Shown one piece after another: positions 20,901 to 32,264 of a stretch of DNA of 64,000 nucleotides. The stretch is from Distichodus sexfasciatus (Eukaryota; Chordata; Actinopteri; Characiformes; Distichodontidae). Both the position numbers and the translations under genes were made by a program. The notes beneath the pieces are model-generated. The model was not told the DNA's origin. It did no database searches and saw only the letters and a list, made by a program, of their open reading frames with translations. The stretch is taken from positions 1-64,000 of the forward strand of contig JAVGVS010000001.1 in assembly GCA_032718565.1 (NCBI GenBank), read 5' to 3'. Each line of letters opens with the position of its first letter. Within the stretch, counting starts at the first letter, position 1.

Positions 20901-21622
20901 TTTATCTTGCGAACTCATCAGATAAATATTAACTCCAGCTATTACAATAAGTCGTCATATTTGGAGTCAAGTGCCTATTGTCTTCTGAATGTTTTGTTCG
21001 TATAACACTTTGCACAGACCGAGAACCTACAGCGAGCCAGCCAGTGTCTTCAGAACTGATCAGAGACTCGTCAGAGCAGAGAGAAGCTCAGGAGACATCG
21101 ACTCCCAGCAGCAATCACAAAGGTCCGTGTCTCAGCAGAAAGGGCTTAGTAGTAAATCTGCGCTTGATTTCCCAAAAGCAGTGCAGCGTAACAATGATTG
21201 TTACATGACTGAACAGCATCACTGCAACAATTACTGTTCTGCTGAGGAAAAGCAGCCAATGCTTGACAACTTGACATCAGATTTCATGGCAATTTGAACT
21301 CTGCTCTAGAACCTTTGTTGACATCCAGGATAAGACTTTAAAGGAGTTGTGAACTGTAGTAGTCACAGTCATGATTTTAGCTGGTGAATGTTTTTAGATT
21401 ATGATCTCATCTCTGACTAATATTTTACAGACTGAGACTAAAATGTTTCTTGCACAATATCTCTACTTAATTATTAGATTAAATCTGTTTCAGTGGATCA
21501 TTTAAATATTACTTTAATGTTGCAAGAACCATTTCATTTCTCTAAACAAACTGTATTCCTCAGTATTTCTAATACTGAGGTTGTTAATTCATATTTTTGC
21601 CTTTATTTCAGGAGATTTTTGA
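8913..21622 (+). CDS. nme8: NME8/TXNDC3: thioredoxin plus three NDP-kinase domains, 675 aa
   Basis: Eighteen coding exons: 8913-8945, 9036-9093, 9592-9695, 10140-10211, 10386-10502, 10956-11031, 11109-11191, 11304-11396, 12146-12300, 14459-14667, 15213-15357, 15785-15892, 16786-16937, 18619-18763, 20094-20359, 20719-20814, 21018-21122, 21612-21622; total 2028 nt with all phases closing. Thioredoxin fold is residues 12-115 with active site WCGPC (Cys39, Cys42) and FLF followed by GANAP. NDK1 is about 159-290 (IIKPD, His279 in NALHGS), NDK2 about 318-445 (LIRPD, Lys to Arg; His434 in NQLHGS), NDK3 about 454-590 (VIKPD, GPTDP, His568 in NAVHGS). Residues 592-675 are a polar, Ser/Glu-rich tail. 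NME8 is a testis and cilium protein of the axoneme; human variants are linked to primary ciliary dyskinesia. The architecture is diagnostic. Oddities: GC donor after exon 10, a TG-repeat acceptor before exon 5, an alternative exon 9 acceptor at 12050, and a tail longer than in the human protein (588 aa as recalled). Confidence 0.95.
12336..12740. mobile_element. Fold-back MITE rich in AGTATACTT, nme8 intron 9
   Basis: It is bounded by perfect 14-base inverted repeats, CCCTTAGCAAAAAG at 12336-12349 and CTTTTTGCTAAGGG at 12727-12740. The interior is a patchwork of AAGTATACTT-like palindromes on both arms, so most of the element could fold on itself. There is no coding capacity. The superfamily is unclear; no convincing target-site duplication could be read. 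Confidence 0.75.
12842..13266. mobile_element. Non-autonomous element with GGCTGGGC termini, nme8 intron 9
   Basis: The left end reads ggctgggcaatatgactcat and the right end cagcccagccctat, an imperfect inverted pair. The same termini recur at 15977-16667 and 31982-32154, and the left end alone at 56931. Short inverted ends with an AT-rich, non-coding core suit a hAT-type MITE. Confidence 0.55.
13398..13572 (+). mobile_element. tRNA-derived SINE, family A, near full length
   Basis: A tRNA-like head (ggtggtggccaagtggttag, then B-box ggtttgagtcc) is followed by the ctgagcaagatccttaaccc body and a tail with ggataaatgccataaatgta. This is a mobile-element copy, not a tRNA gene: it has no acceptor stem pairing and many copies exist. 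Confidence 0.8.
14719..14758. repeat. (AG)n microsatellite in nme8 intron 10
   Basis: A run of AG with some GGG interruptions, about 50 bases after the GC donor of exon 10. Confidence 0.9.
15541..15760 (+). mobile_element. tRNA-derived SINE, family B
   Basis: The head gggcagtcggtaatgtaaca is followed by an anticodon-like region and a B-box-like segment, then the hallmark body actcatgagcaaggta and a tail ending gacaaataatcactcac. Nine copies or fragments occur in the window. Confidence 0.75.
15977..16667. mobile_element. GGGCTGGGC-terminus element interrupted by a SINE
   Basis: The left end gggctgggcaacatcactca and the right end atattgcccagcc are inverted. A reverse SINE A copy (16150-16325) lies inside, so the host element is older than that SINE insertion. 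Confidence 0.6.
16150..16325 (-). mobile_element. SINE family A, reverse, nested in a DNA transposon
   Basis: It begins with the tail phrase catttgcagcatttagcaga and ends at the reverse tRNA-like head with aactagaccaccacc. A short CCA repeat follows at 16315-16335. Confidence 0.7.
17331..17560 (-). mobile_element. SINE family A, reverse, diverged
   Basis: The tail phrase catttgcagcagtttagcag and the reversed body (taagggccttgctcagg) are clear; the head is degraded and partly replaced by an ACC/GCC-rich tract. Confidence 0.6.
17609..17808 (-). mobile_element. SINE family A, reverse, near full length
   Basis: The tail phrase tttagcagacgctcttatcc leads through the body to the reverse head gttctaccactaggccacca. 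It lies ten bases from a forward family B copy. Confidence 0.78.
17818..18045 (+). mobile_element. SINE family B, forward
   Basis: The head gggcagttgatagtgtaacg and the body actcgtgagcaaggcacc are followed by the tgtgctgtgctgtg tail. It lies directly between two family A copies. Confidence 0.78.
18050..18205 (+). mobile_element. SINE family A, forward, truncated head
   Basis: It starts inside the tRNA-like head (gggttatgggtttgaatctg), continues with ctgagcaagacgtttaaccc and ends with the aaatgtgcaaatgta tail. Confidence 0.7.
19063..19310 (+). mobile_element. SINE family B, forward, best-preserved copy
   Basis: The head aaggcggttggtagcgtaaa and B-box agttcgaatcc are clear. The body and tail run to gacaaataatcactg. 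A useful reference for the family B copies here. Confidence 0.8.
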
Positions 21623-21936
21623 CATCGTCTCCAGAGTTACAAAACCAGCGTTCAGTCAGAAGGGAGAATTTCTGAGCAGGAAAATTTATTCCTCCAGCTA
21701 TTAATTCTCATCTTACAAAGACACTGGAATGCTTTTAAGAACCCAGCTATTTCTGGGAAAAATATGAAACATCAATTTTCTATTTTGGGTCTGATCTCTA
21801 GCAGACATCAGTATCCAGGCTTGTGTATTTATTAGGGAAGAGCAGACTTGCAGAGTTTTAATTCTTCAACCTGAAATGCTTTGGTCTGTTTCCTAATCAA
21901 GTTGAAGAAAGAGAAATTAAGACCAAAAGTTGTATC

Positions 21937-21942
21937 TTTATT
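21937..21942 (-). terminator. Polyadenylation signal for smarcal1
   Basis: TTTATT on the plus strand is AATAAA on the minus strand, about 150 bases past the smarcal1 stop. It is the first good signal downstream of that stop. Confidence 0.5.
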
Positions 21943-21972
21943 AGTAATTATTACACAACTATGTACAACACA

Positions 21973-21978
21973 AATAAA
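21973..21978 (+). terminator. Polyadenylation signal for nme8
   Basis: AATAAA about 350 bases past the nme8 stop and about 110 bases before the smarcal1 stop codon on the other strand. Confidence 0.5.
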
Positions 21979-22088
21979 ATGGTTTTTTTAAACAAAAAAG
22001 TACTATATGTTCACCATGATAACACAAAGGATGTTTCTTATTGCAGACTCTGAAAGATGTCTAAAGACATTCACAATCCCAGGATTTG

Positions 22089-25000
22089 TCACCTTGTAAA
22101 ATAATCCAAAATACTCCGTTTTTTACTGGGACTTTCTGACTGGTCTTCTTGGTGGTTGCCAGGGCCTGGATCTTCAGTGTCCTCCCAGTCATTTACAGCC
22201 TCCAACAGAGCCGATTCATCCATGTCCTCCTCTGTAAAAGATCTCTGGAACATTTCAGTGATGGTCTTCTGCTTTGGATCCTGGAGTGGGAAGGAGAAGA
22301 CGAGTCCTGTTAGGGTTCAAACTTAAAATCAAAACCTATCTTAATCTTAATGCAATTTAAAACTACTGAGTATTAGCTTTACCCGTTTCTTTTGTTCAGA
22401 ACATCAGAAATGCTTTTACTGCAACCTACCAAATCTTCATACTAGAGCAGTGACGTGGCATTTTGGTTTTATTACAGCTCATCAAGATTTACAGCACATC
22501 TCCATTTATTTCCCTTCGCATATTGATAGAATTTAGCCCTGTTCTGAGTTAGAAGGTGTAAATAAAGGCTACCAACCTTGCTGTGAAAGCTGGCACACTC
22601 TGCCTTGTCTGAAATATTGGACTCGGACAGGCCAACCTGTTCTAGAACATTCATCTTCTCCTGGATCATGGGCCTGCAGACAGGAAATAGTTCAGGTGAA
22701 TGATACGAGAGCAATTAAACAAGCAAAATTAAATGCTGTTGCTACCTACTCAGATGCAGAATTAATCTGGAAATATGTACAGAGCATAAATTAAGCCCTT
22801 TTGGTGTCTGTTCAAAAAGCATTAACATCAGCATTTTCTATCAGGGTTTAGTTTTTATGAGTATTAATTAATTAATTGATTGATTTTGAAACACTTTAAT
22901 GCAAAATGATCTCTAAATCCTTAATTATTGTGACAAATGTAACTTCTTTAATGCCTCTATGTAAATACTGTATGAAAGACGTTGGTCTATTTTTGGTCGG
23001 CTCTAGTCAATGCAACATCTAAAAAGAATCAGTCTGACTAGGTCTCAGCCTTAGTTAAAAAAAAATTCCAAAGACTGAAGATTTTGAATGCATGGGAGTA
23101 CAAATGATCAGAAAACAAAAAGTAGGGATGCACGATGATATCGGTCGAAATCGTATCAGAATCAGCCGATAAGTCATTGGCATCGGACCAATGCTTAGAA
23201 TAGCCCGATAATTTTAGCCAATACTTTATGACACATTTATCATACGTTGGAAAGGTAGCGCTTGTACCAGGCATGTCCAACAGCCCACGCCTTAAGGCAT
23301 GTTTTAAAATGCATGCCGTTATCTTGCTCCAAATTTCTGAGCACGCAGTGGAACGTTTGCGAGCAAAATCTCTTGCCTTTATGCTCTCAACTATGGCTGC
23401 ACACATGAAAAAATTTTAAGTAACAAAACTGCATGTTTGCCTCAATTAGAGAATGTGAGCTCGCACATGGGCTGTGTCCCGAGCCGTGTACTGCTGCACT
23501 TAATAGTATGGTAGGTAAGACGCTCTTATCATAGTTTTCTATGTGGTAGTATGCATCTCAGGATGGGAAGTGACTTTTTCTTTCTTTCTTTTTCTCATTT
23601 CCACTACACTGGAAATGTTCTACCCTTGCTCGACTCTGCTTTCACACTCCCTTGACATGGTGCTGTGTTAGAAATGTCAGAGTTAGGGAGCTATTTTTGT
23701 GCCAAAATTCTGAGCGCGCAGTGGAACTTTGGTGAGCAAAATATCTTGTCTCGCGGTCAACTCTGCCTTCCTCATTTATCGGCATCAGTATCGGCAGATG
23801 TAAGCATGAAAAACATCGGATGTGTTTTTAAATGTCCATGGAAGAAGTGTCACAGTAGTAAAGTGTTGTCCACTGTGAAAATGTTTAGGCTCCACTCTGG
23901 ACTTAATCCACATCGGTTGAATGTGACAGTATGTGAGCATTTGTGCATTAGCCATGATGTTTGTTAATTTTTACTTTTATTTTAAGCATATTTCTTTGTG
24001 TAGGAAATGCCATTAAACATTGAATATCAATAAGTTAAAGCCACATTACCTATGTAATATTAGTTTTGATTATTATTGGTTAAATAATTATAATCACTGT
24101 CAAAATATCATCAACACAAAGAGTCTGTCAAACAGGTTAACAATTTAAATAAATCAACTAATAGATAAAATAGTCAAAAGATGAGTCAACAGTAAAGGAG
24201 TCATGAATGAATGAGTCATGTGGTCACATCACCCTCTCCTCATCCCTGCACACGAGCACCTCCAGTTGCTGCTCCACCACTTTCATCTTTTTAATGAGGG
24301 CTTTTATGGTCTGCAACCCTCGTATCCCTCTCTGCTTCCTCTGAGAGACTGCTCTTGTTGACACCGTCAGCAGGGTGGGATGCTAATTGCTAGATCGTAT
24401 CGTGCAGTACCTGTCTGGAAGCATCTGCACTTCAGCTGACTGCTGTAGTTTAATAATGCGGTACTCATTATCTCCTATATTAAAACAATGGGTGCTATGA
24501 GGGCTCTCTGTTGTTTCTGGCAGCATCGAGATGTTACAGCACCAACAATGTTTTCTTAATAGTGAATTATTATAAAATAGACTTGCCACTAATGATATTT
24601 CCGTCCTAACCGTTTCTATTAATTATTTTATGGATTAGTTGATTAATCCAAGCAAATTTTTATCATACTGAAATATTAATATTGACTATGTTCCTTTAAA
24701 TCACAGCTTTACCCTTACTGGTCACAATTATGCTTTCAAATGTTTTCTACTTAACTTTAGTAAATGCTAAAATAATGAAAAATTATTCAGAGTTTCAACA
24801 AGCGAGTAAAAACACACACTGAAATCAACAACCAGAATAAGCACAGGTTCCAGCCTAAACATTTTCTCTCTAACGGGACGTGTAAGTGGTCATTTAAAGT
24901 AGCAGGCAAATGACTAATGACTTGAATAAGTGCATATTTCTAAAGTGAGTGATAATTTGTCATTGTGAACATACCACAGCACAGCACACAGTGCACCCCA

Positions 25001-28000
25001 ACGAAATATAGTGGGCAGCTGACAGGGGCAGCACCCGGGGAGCAGTGCTTCACCTCAGTGATAACTTCACCGGTCTGGGATTCAAACCGGCGACCTTCTG
25101 ATCAGGGAGAGAACGCCCAACCGTTACGCTACCAACTCCTTATTTAGAAGGAGAAAAAATATCAAAAGGCTCTCCCACTGATTGTAATTTAGGGAGGTTT
25201 TGCTGTGTGCGTGGTCTATTCTCCAGAGCAGCACCCGTGTGTTTCCTCTTCAGGAGTTTCCATGTTGTGCTGCTGATGCTGTGGCCGTCCAAGCATTACA
25301 CAGTAAGCAAAATAGCTTTTTTGTTTTCGGATCATTTCAAGTACTTCCATGCTTTTGTAGACTTGGATTTTTGGAAAGTCGTGAGACGGCATGATTTAAA
25401 TAAAAAAACTGTTGTGTTGACAAGAGACAAGTAAAAAGGTATTTATGTAGACACTGTAGAAATATTGCAATTATCTGTGACGTGCAATCAAAATGATAAA
25501 CTTAAATTAATAAATTTTTATAATAATGATTGATTTTTTATATTATTGATGATTGATGATGCATTTTCAGCACTGCCTTCAATGATAACTATTCACAGCA
25601 GCCTTATTAAATATTAAAATATTTATGTATTAGGTGAGTGATTATTTATTACTGTGAACACAGCACAGCACAAGACAAGGATTTGATCCATCCTTGAAGG
25701 AGCAGTGGGAAGGTGACATGCAGCGCTTGGGGGCGGTGCCTTGCTCATGAGTACCTCAGGGGTACCTTTACCAATCCGGGACTTGAACCAGCGACCCTCT
25801 GATCAAAGGGGAAACTTCCTAAGCATTACACTACCAACTGTCTTTCTTATACCAACGCTACCTTAGTTCTTGTCAGGATTTTACGTACCAGAGATAGTCA
25901 TCAGCTGTGCCTTTGGCCACCAGGTAATGAATGTCCACACTGCTAGTTTGACCAATCCGGTGCACTCTGTCCTCTGCTTGGATCAATATCTGTTCAAAAA
26001 GTAGTCCAAAGTAATGGTAAAAAGGCTGCAGGAAAACAATGCAACATGCTAATATACGCATTTCTTTGTGTCTGGCTTTACTTGCCCTGACATTTTGTTC
26101 TTTCGCCAGCATAATTTTTCCCCGCAGGATTAAAGGAAACAAGCTTCAAAGGCTAGACACAATTAGATGCTGTTTTATGTCTGTGTCTTTTAGGCCAAAC
26201 AGGTTTGAGCTACAGTCAGAGCTGGCACACTCCTGCTATGGAGCCCGGACTTCGAGACCTGTCAAAGGCTTTAGCTGTCTTTTTATGGGGTTTAATTAAA
26301 GTGGAAGTTAACACAAATCAAACCAAAATGTTTGTTCTGCATTTAGGACACCGCTCCTTCCCCTCCCCCGTACAAGCACACTTACCCCTGGGTTCCAGAA
26401 AAGTTCGGCAAACACCACAAGGTCTGCAGCGTGCAGCGTGAGGCCCATGTTGGCTGCCGTGATGGACAGCACGGCCACACAGCTCTTCTGGGAAAACTGG
26501 AACCTCTCACACAGCTGCTGTCGCTCGGCAGATGGAGTTGAGCCGTCAATACGGATGTAGTTTATTCCCTGAAAGTGTGGAAAAGAACATCAAAACAGTT
26601 CAATAAGAGCATTCTCAAGTGTAATAATGAAGCATTTCAATCAATACATGACAGCCAAAACTAGGGATGCACAATCATATCGGAGTCATATCGGAAACGA
26701 CCGATAATTGTTTTTTTTAAGTCACCTGCATCGGACCCATGCTTAGATTTGTCCGATATTTGATGATGCATTAATTGTACGTCAGTAAGGTATCGCTTGT
26801 GTCAGGCATGTCCAAAGTCCAAGGTCAGATTAAATACGGCCCACGCCTTCTGTCTTAAAATGTATGGCGTTAGTTTGTGGCAAATTCTGAGCACGCAGAG
26901 GAACGTTCATGAGCAAAAGCTTGTCTTTTTGGGCTCAAGTCTGCCTGCAGGCGCATTTTTTTTTAAAACTAATTGGTCGTTTGCCTCACTTAGCGCGTGT
27001 AAGCCGGCACGCGGGTTGTGTCCGGAGCCGCATACTACCGCACTTATTAGTATGGTAGGTAGGGCTCTCTTATCATACTTTTCTAAGTGGTAGTATGCCT
27101 CTCAGGAAATAGCGGGGATTGTAGCTTAACGGCTCTGTACGCACTAGGTAGTGCACATGGAGTGTGATGCGTGCTCTATTTGACAAGGTACACCACATAG
27201 AGCAGGAAGTGACTTTTTCCTTAAAATGTTGTGCGCTACGCTCAAAATGCTCCATCTTCACTCCACTCTGCTTTCACACTCGCTTGACTTGGCGCTGTTA
27301 GAAATATCAGTCAGAGTTACGACACTATTTTTGGGACAAAATTCTGAGCGTGCAGTGGATCTTTGGCGAGCAAAATAATCTTGTACACACTCAACTCTGG
27401 CCTCCTCATTTATCGGAACCAGTATCGGTATATATCAGTATGAAAATATCGGATATTGGCATCAGTCAATAATTCCCTTATTGTGCAAAAAAAAAAAAAA
27501 AAAAACACACCATAAAGACTGGTTTCTCTTTTAGGAATAAAAGTGTTTTTCACTTGTGCATTGTTTACAAAAAAGTAGTAAAAACTATTTCAGAATTTGC
27601 TTAATTTACAGCATGCATTAATTTGAACAACACATATTCACCAATATAAGCAGAGCTGTGCAACACTGACAAAAATGTAGAATGTTTATATTAAAGGAAC
27701 AATGAGGACGAATTTAAGCCTCTGCTCCAAACAGATCCCTGTCACTAATTTTTACCATGTTATGTTTGTATCCAAAGCCGCTGTATCTACACCTAGAATT
27801 CAGAATGAAGTATTAGCATTAGTTAAGATATATCCTTGTAACACAAGCATGTGATATTTACTGAGGTAAAGAGACATGCCTTAGAAGCCGAACTCAAGAC
27901 CAAGTATTGTCACAACTCTATTATGTGTATGAATATGAAATGCACAAAACATTCAAAAAAAAAACTCTGCCAAAAATCTTTAAAGAGCCCAGAGTTCCCA

Positions 28001-31000
28001 CTAGCTTTCTCACTAGAGACTGAGATGTTCCAGCGCACGTTCGGTCCTCCACATTTACCTTGTCAGTGAGGTCTGTGCTTATGCTGTCCAGAACCCGTCT
28101 GTGATGGGCAAACACCAGAAATTTCTCTCGTCCACATTCCAGCATGTCTGATATGTACTCCCTTATTTACAAAAATAAATCAAATAAAATGTAAAGATTA
28201 CAAAACACACTTTCAGGCATTCATCATCCACATGGTGCACTTCTAAACTCAAGTCATGTGATTAAAACACATCAATACATTCAAAAAATATTTATTCATT
28301 CATTCATTATCTGAACCGCTGAATCCCAATCGGAGTCGTGGGAGGACCGAAGCCTATCCCGGGCGGGTACCAACCCTGGGCAGGTGCCAACACACTGCAG
28401 GGCACACATACTCACATTCATACCTTATGGGGCCAATTTAGAGTTGCCAATTAACCAATAGTGCATGCCTTTGGAGTGTGGGTGGAAACCAGAGCACCCG
28501 GAGAAAACCCACGCGAACACAGGGCGAGCATGCAAACTCCACACAGAAAGGCCCTATGCCCGTCCATGGGGTTCGAACCCAGGACCTTCTCGCTGTGAGG
28601 CGGCAGCGCCACCGTGCCGCCCATTAAAAATATTATGTAATACATGCATCCTATTATTCTGCTGGTATATATCGGAGTAAACCATGAATGAACACAATGC
28701 TGAAAAGACAAGTCACACTCACAGTATGGATCTGATCTTAGCCTCTGCAGTGTGATTAAAAAAGACCAGTAGAGCCTCTTTCTCCTGCATCTTCTGGAAA
28801 TGCACACGTGAGTCAACGTCCATTCACATTCAAATTTCGTACATATACAAACATACACACTGGGCCAAGTGAAAGAGTAATAAAATTAATTCTAGTTGTC
28901 AAATGATAATATTCACTACTACAAAAATACAAACCGTTAAAAATGTCAACTTAAAGTTTGTTCTGACTGAAACAACTTGTCTGGGAACATTGCTCTTGCT
29001 CAAACCCTACTCACATTGTGGCATCCGTTGGCCAGCTCTTTGGCTGCGGCCGTGAGTGCGGCTTTGGTGCGGGAGTTGATGCCGTCAGTAGTCACAGTAA
29101 CCACCTTACGCTGCTTTGCAGGAAGCTGTGAGAGAACGTCGGATTTGAGACGCCTCAACATCAGAGACTCTTCCAACAGCAGCTTCAACTCGGCCAGGTT
29201 AGACGAGCCAGAGTAGTCCCAGCCCCAGGGGAGCTAGGGAGAGAGAAACAGGGTCTAGGAGTATTAACACATTAACACACACAATTAATCTGAAAACTAA
29301 CATGTTTTTTAAATGCAAATGATTCGTATGACAGTTTGACCCTCAACGTTTTCGCCAACATCAAAAGTTTATCTGAGTCAGGTCTAGTTAATGCCAGAGT
29401 GATTATCTGCACCACAGCGAAATGTAACCTCTGCGTTAAACCCATACGTGAAGGAGCAGTGGGCAGCTAACAAGCGTGGTAACTTTACCAGCCCTGGATT
29501 TGAACCTGAGACCTTCTGATCATGGAGCGAACACACTACCGTTACGCCACCAACTGCCCCATTTACTGTATATGTAAAAGCCTTTTCTCCATGTATCTTT
29601 GGGATGTGAGCAGATATTGTGATGATAAACACATCACTGAAGCACAAGCAGAGTGTACAGCATACGTTACATGTTCCTGTTACTGTTCCTTCTGTGGTTG
29701 TCTGCTAAGTCTGCAATTCCTTATGGATGTTACGGGAAAGGTCAAGTTAAAAACTTTTACGCTGTATTTTTTAACAATCAGTATTTAAAAGCTGCAATTA
29801 TACTTACAGGGAAGGTCGGTGGGTGGTCTTGAAATAAAAAATTATCTACAAGAAAAAGAAGTCTGGAAACCTCTGAATAAACTCTAAAGGTTCCAGTACC
29901 TGCTTGGCATTACAGTATCTCGTCCCGAAATCGTGGAAACGGGGGAACAGGGTGGGTCTCACGGCCAGGATCTGCGTGTACAGCTCGGCTGGGCGCGACA
30001 TGGCAGGAGTCCCTGAAAGCAGGATCACTCTCTTGGCGGCCTGATGCAAAGACACACACACACACACAGGCGAATGGCAACGGGAAAAACAACTATACTA
30101 ATATGTTGAAAGCAGGGAGGCAAGACAGTAAGACAACATAATTTACAGATTCATATTCTAAACAGCTGATCTTTTCTAACTAAAGTTCCAGAGGAAGCTG
30201 CTAAGTCTAAACATTGGTAAAGAGTTCTGAGTCTCAGCAGATTAATAGGCTATTTGCGTGTGGCTCCTGTGCAGCCTGGAGATAATAGAGGAATTCATCA
30301 AACCTTCAGCAGAGGCAGCGCAGCCCTACAGCGAGCCGTTTTAATGTTCTTCAGGAAGTGGGACTCGTCCTACACACACACACACACACACAAGTACAGC
30401 CTACTTAAAGAAAGACCTCGTAGCGTTGCAGACACAGGATGAGAAATGATCGTAGGGGTTTATGACTTTACGTTTCGACAAAATCACTGTTTCAAGACCA
30501 AGAAAACATCTAGTGATTCATAAAACAGTGCCTACTGTTAACCACACACCTTTTCCCTAAGGCATAAAAAACAGGGAATGTGCATCAGTTGGGGCATAAC
30601 CAGGTCACATTTTGCCCTATTGGTCACAGTTCAAGTGTCGTTGATTCAATATTATATCGATTCAATGGACAGTGGATTCAGTGTCTGCCCATGTCACAAA
30701 GTACAAGACAATATCATATGCTGACTTTACACATTTGTATCAAATCACAAAAGCAACTGAAATTTGACACTTTGATTCTAGAGCTACTGTGTTATCACAC
30801 TTAAATACACAGTAAAGTCAAAACAAAATCGTCTCTAAGTACCTCATATCAAAGAAACAGTCGTCACTAATCACTTTGTCATTTTTGAATGAATATGAAT
30901 GTTGCTACATAGGTAAAATTAAGTCTCAAAGTGGTGAAAATAAGGGCGGTACTTTGTACGCTCGGATGCTGTAGTCGTGTCAGCTCAAGGCGCCGAAGCA

Positions 31001-32225
31001 CCGCCCACTACCACAGAGCCCCGACCCATCGACTGTAAAACACCTGAATGCACATGCACTGTTTAAAAAGTTTTACCTGTTCAAGTTATGCAGGTAAAAC
31101 TTTGTACAATTTTCCCTTGTTGTGCCTTTTCAATAAACATTTCACTGAAAACAGTGACAGGATAGTAAGCAGAGTCTGGGCTAATACGGAATACAACACG
31201 GGATAACGGCAGCGAAATATTTAAGCAGGAGGACAGCGGGGTAAAATGACAGAGGAACGCTAAAAAAACAGAGTTGATAGATTAGAGCAGATAGTTTGCT
31301 AACTTACATTTTACCATGCATTAGGCCACCGCTATAACTCACAACTGAGCTAGCTCTTACGGATTAGCTGCGTGTTCTCATGCATTCACTAAACATTTGG
31401 AGTTCTTTACAACAGGTTAAACATGCACATGTCAAATTTTACAGTTTGTAACACAAAATAGCTAAACTTACTCTTGGTGGTTCAACGGCGGCCGCCGGCG
31501 GTGAGGGAATAGAGATATTAGGAACCGCTTCGGATATAGCACATGACAGACTCTCTTAGTGAACTTGCCCTGACTAGCCTGTAGGCTACTGACGCTATGC
31601 AGGTGGGCAGGGTCAGAGCAGTAGGTCTGGGCAGGGCTATGCTAAACATAACCGCTCTACGTCAGCTGACTGCGTTTTAGTCCCGCCCTGAAAAACCTAC
31701 CGCAAAAAGCTGTGTAAAACTGTTAAACTGCATAACTCCACAGCGTCGTAAAACTGAATTCAGGGGGCTTCCCACATCTTTTCAGACAAATTTTTCTGAC
31801 ACATTTCACATGCTACCAAACTAAAGACAGTTTTCACCTTACTGGATCTTCGAAAAAAGTTGTGACAAAACAGATAGAGAGGGATGTTATGTATGATGTC
31901 TAAAAATTTTCTTTTGGATCGACGCCAAAGGCTCTCTGATCATTTATTCAATGTATTGTAGTGGTCCAACATACCATTACACCTAGTGCTGAGCGATATT
32001 ACCTCAAATCAATATCACGATTAATTGAACATTTTTACCGCAAGTACAATTAATGAACAATTATTTTGGTTTGTATTGTAAATATGATCCACTATTAAAG
32101 ATTACATCAATCTGAGCTTCTGAATGTCAGTTTCGTTTAATGGCCCAGCCCTAGTTACCCCCCTGCTTCACTAAATCTACTGTATGTTTAGTCTGTCCCC
32201 TCGTGACCCCTCAGCGTATGTCTGG

Positions 32226-32264
<39 letters not shown>

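Larger units (their letters stand above)
21623..22088. other. Shared 3' UTR zone of nme8 and smarcal1 (tail-to-tail)
   Basis: Stop codons of the two genes face each other 466 bases apart. Each strand's polyadenylation signal lies beyond the other's, so the 3' ends probably overlap. No further gene is present. Confidence 0.6.

Noticed and set aside
28451..28858. A 135-codon open frame on the minus strand
   Set aside because: It covers a family C SINE and part of a smarcal1 exon in the wrong frame.
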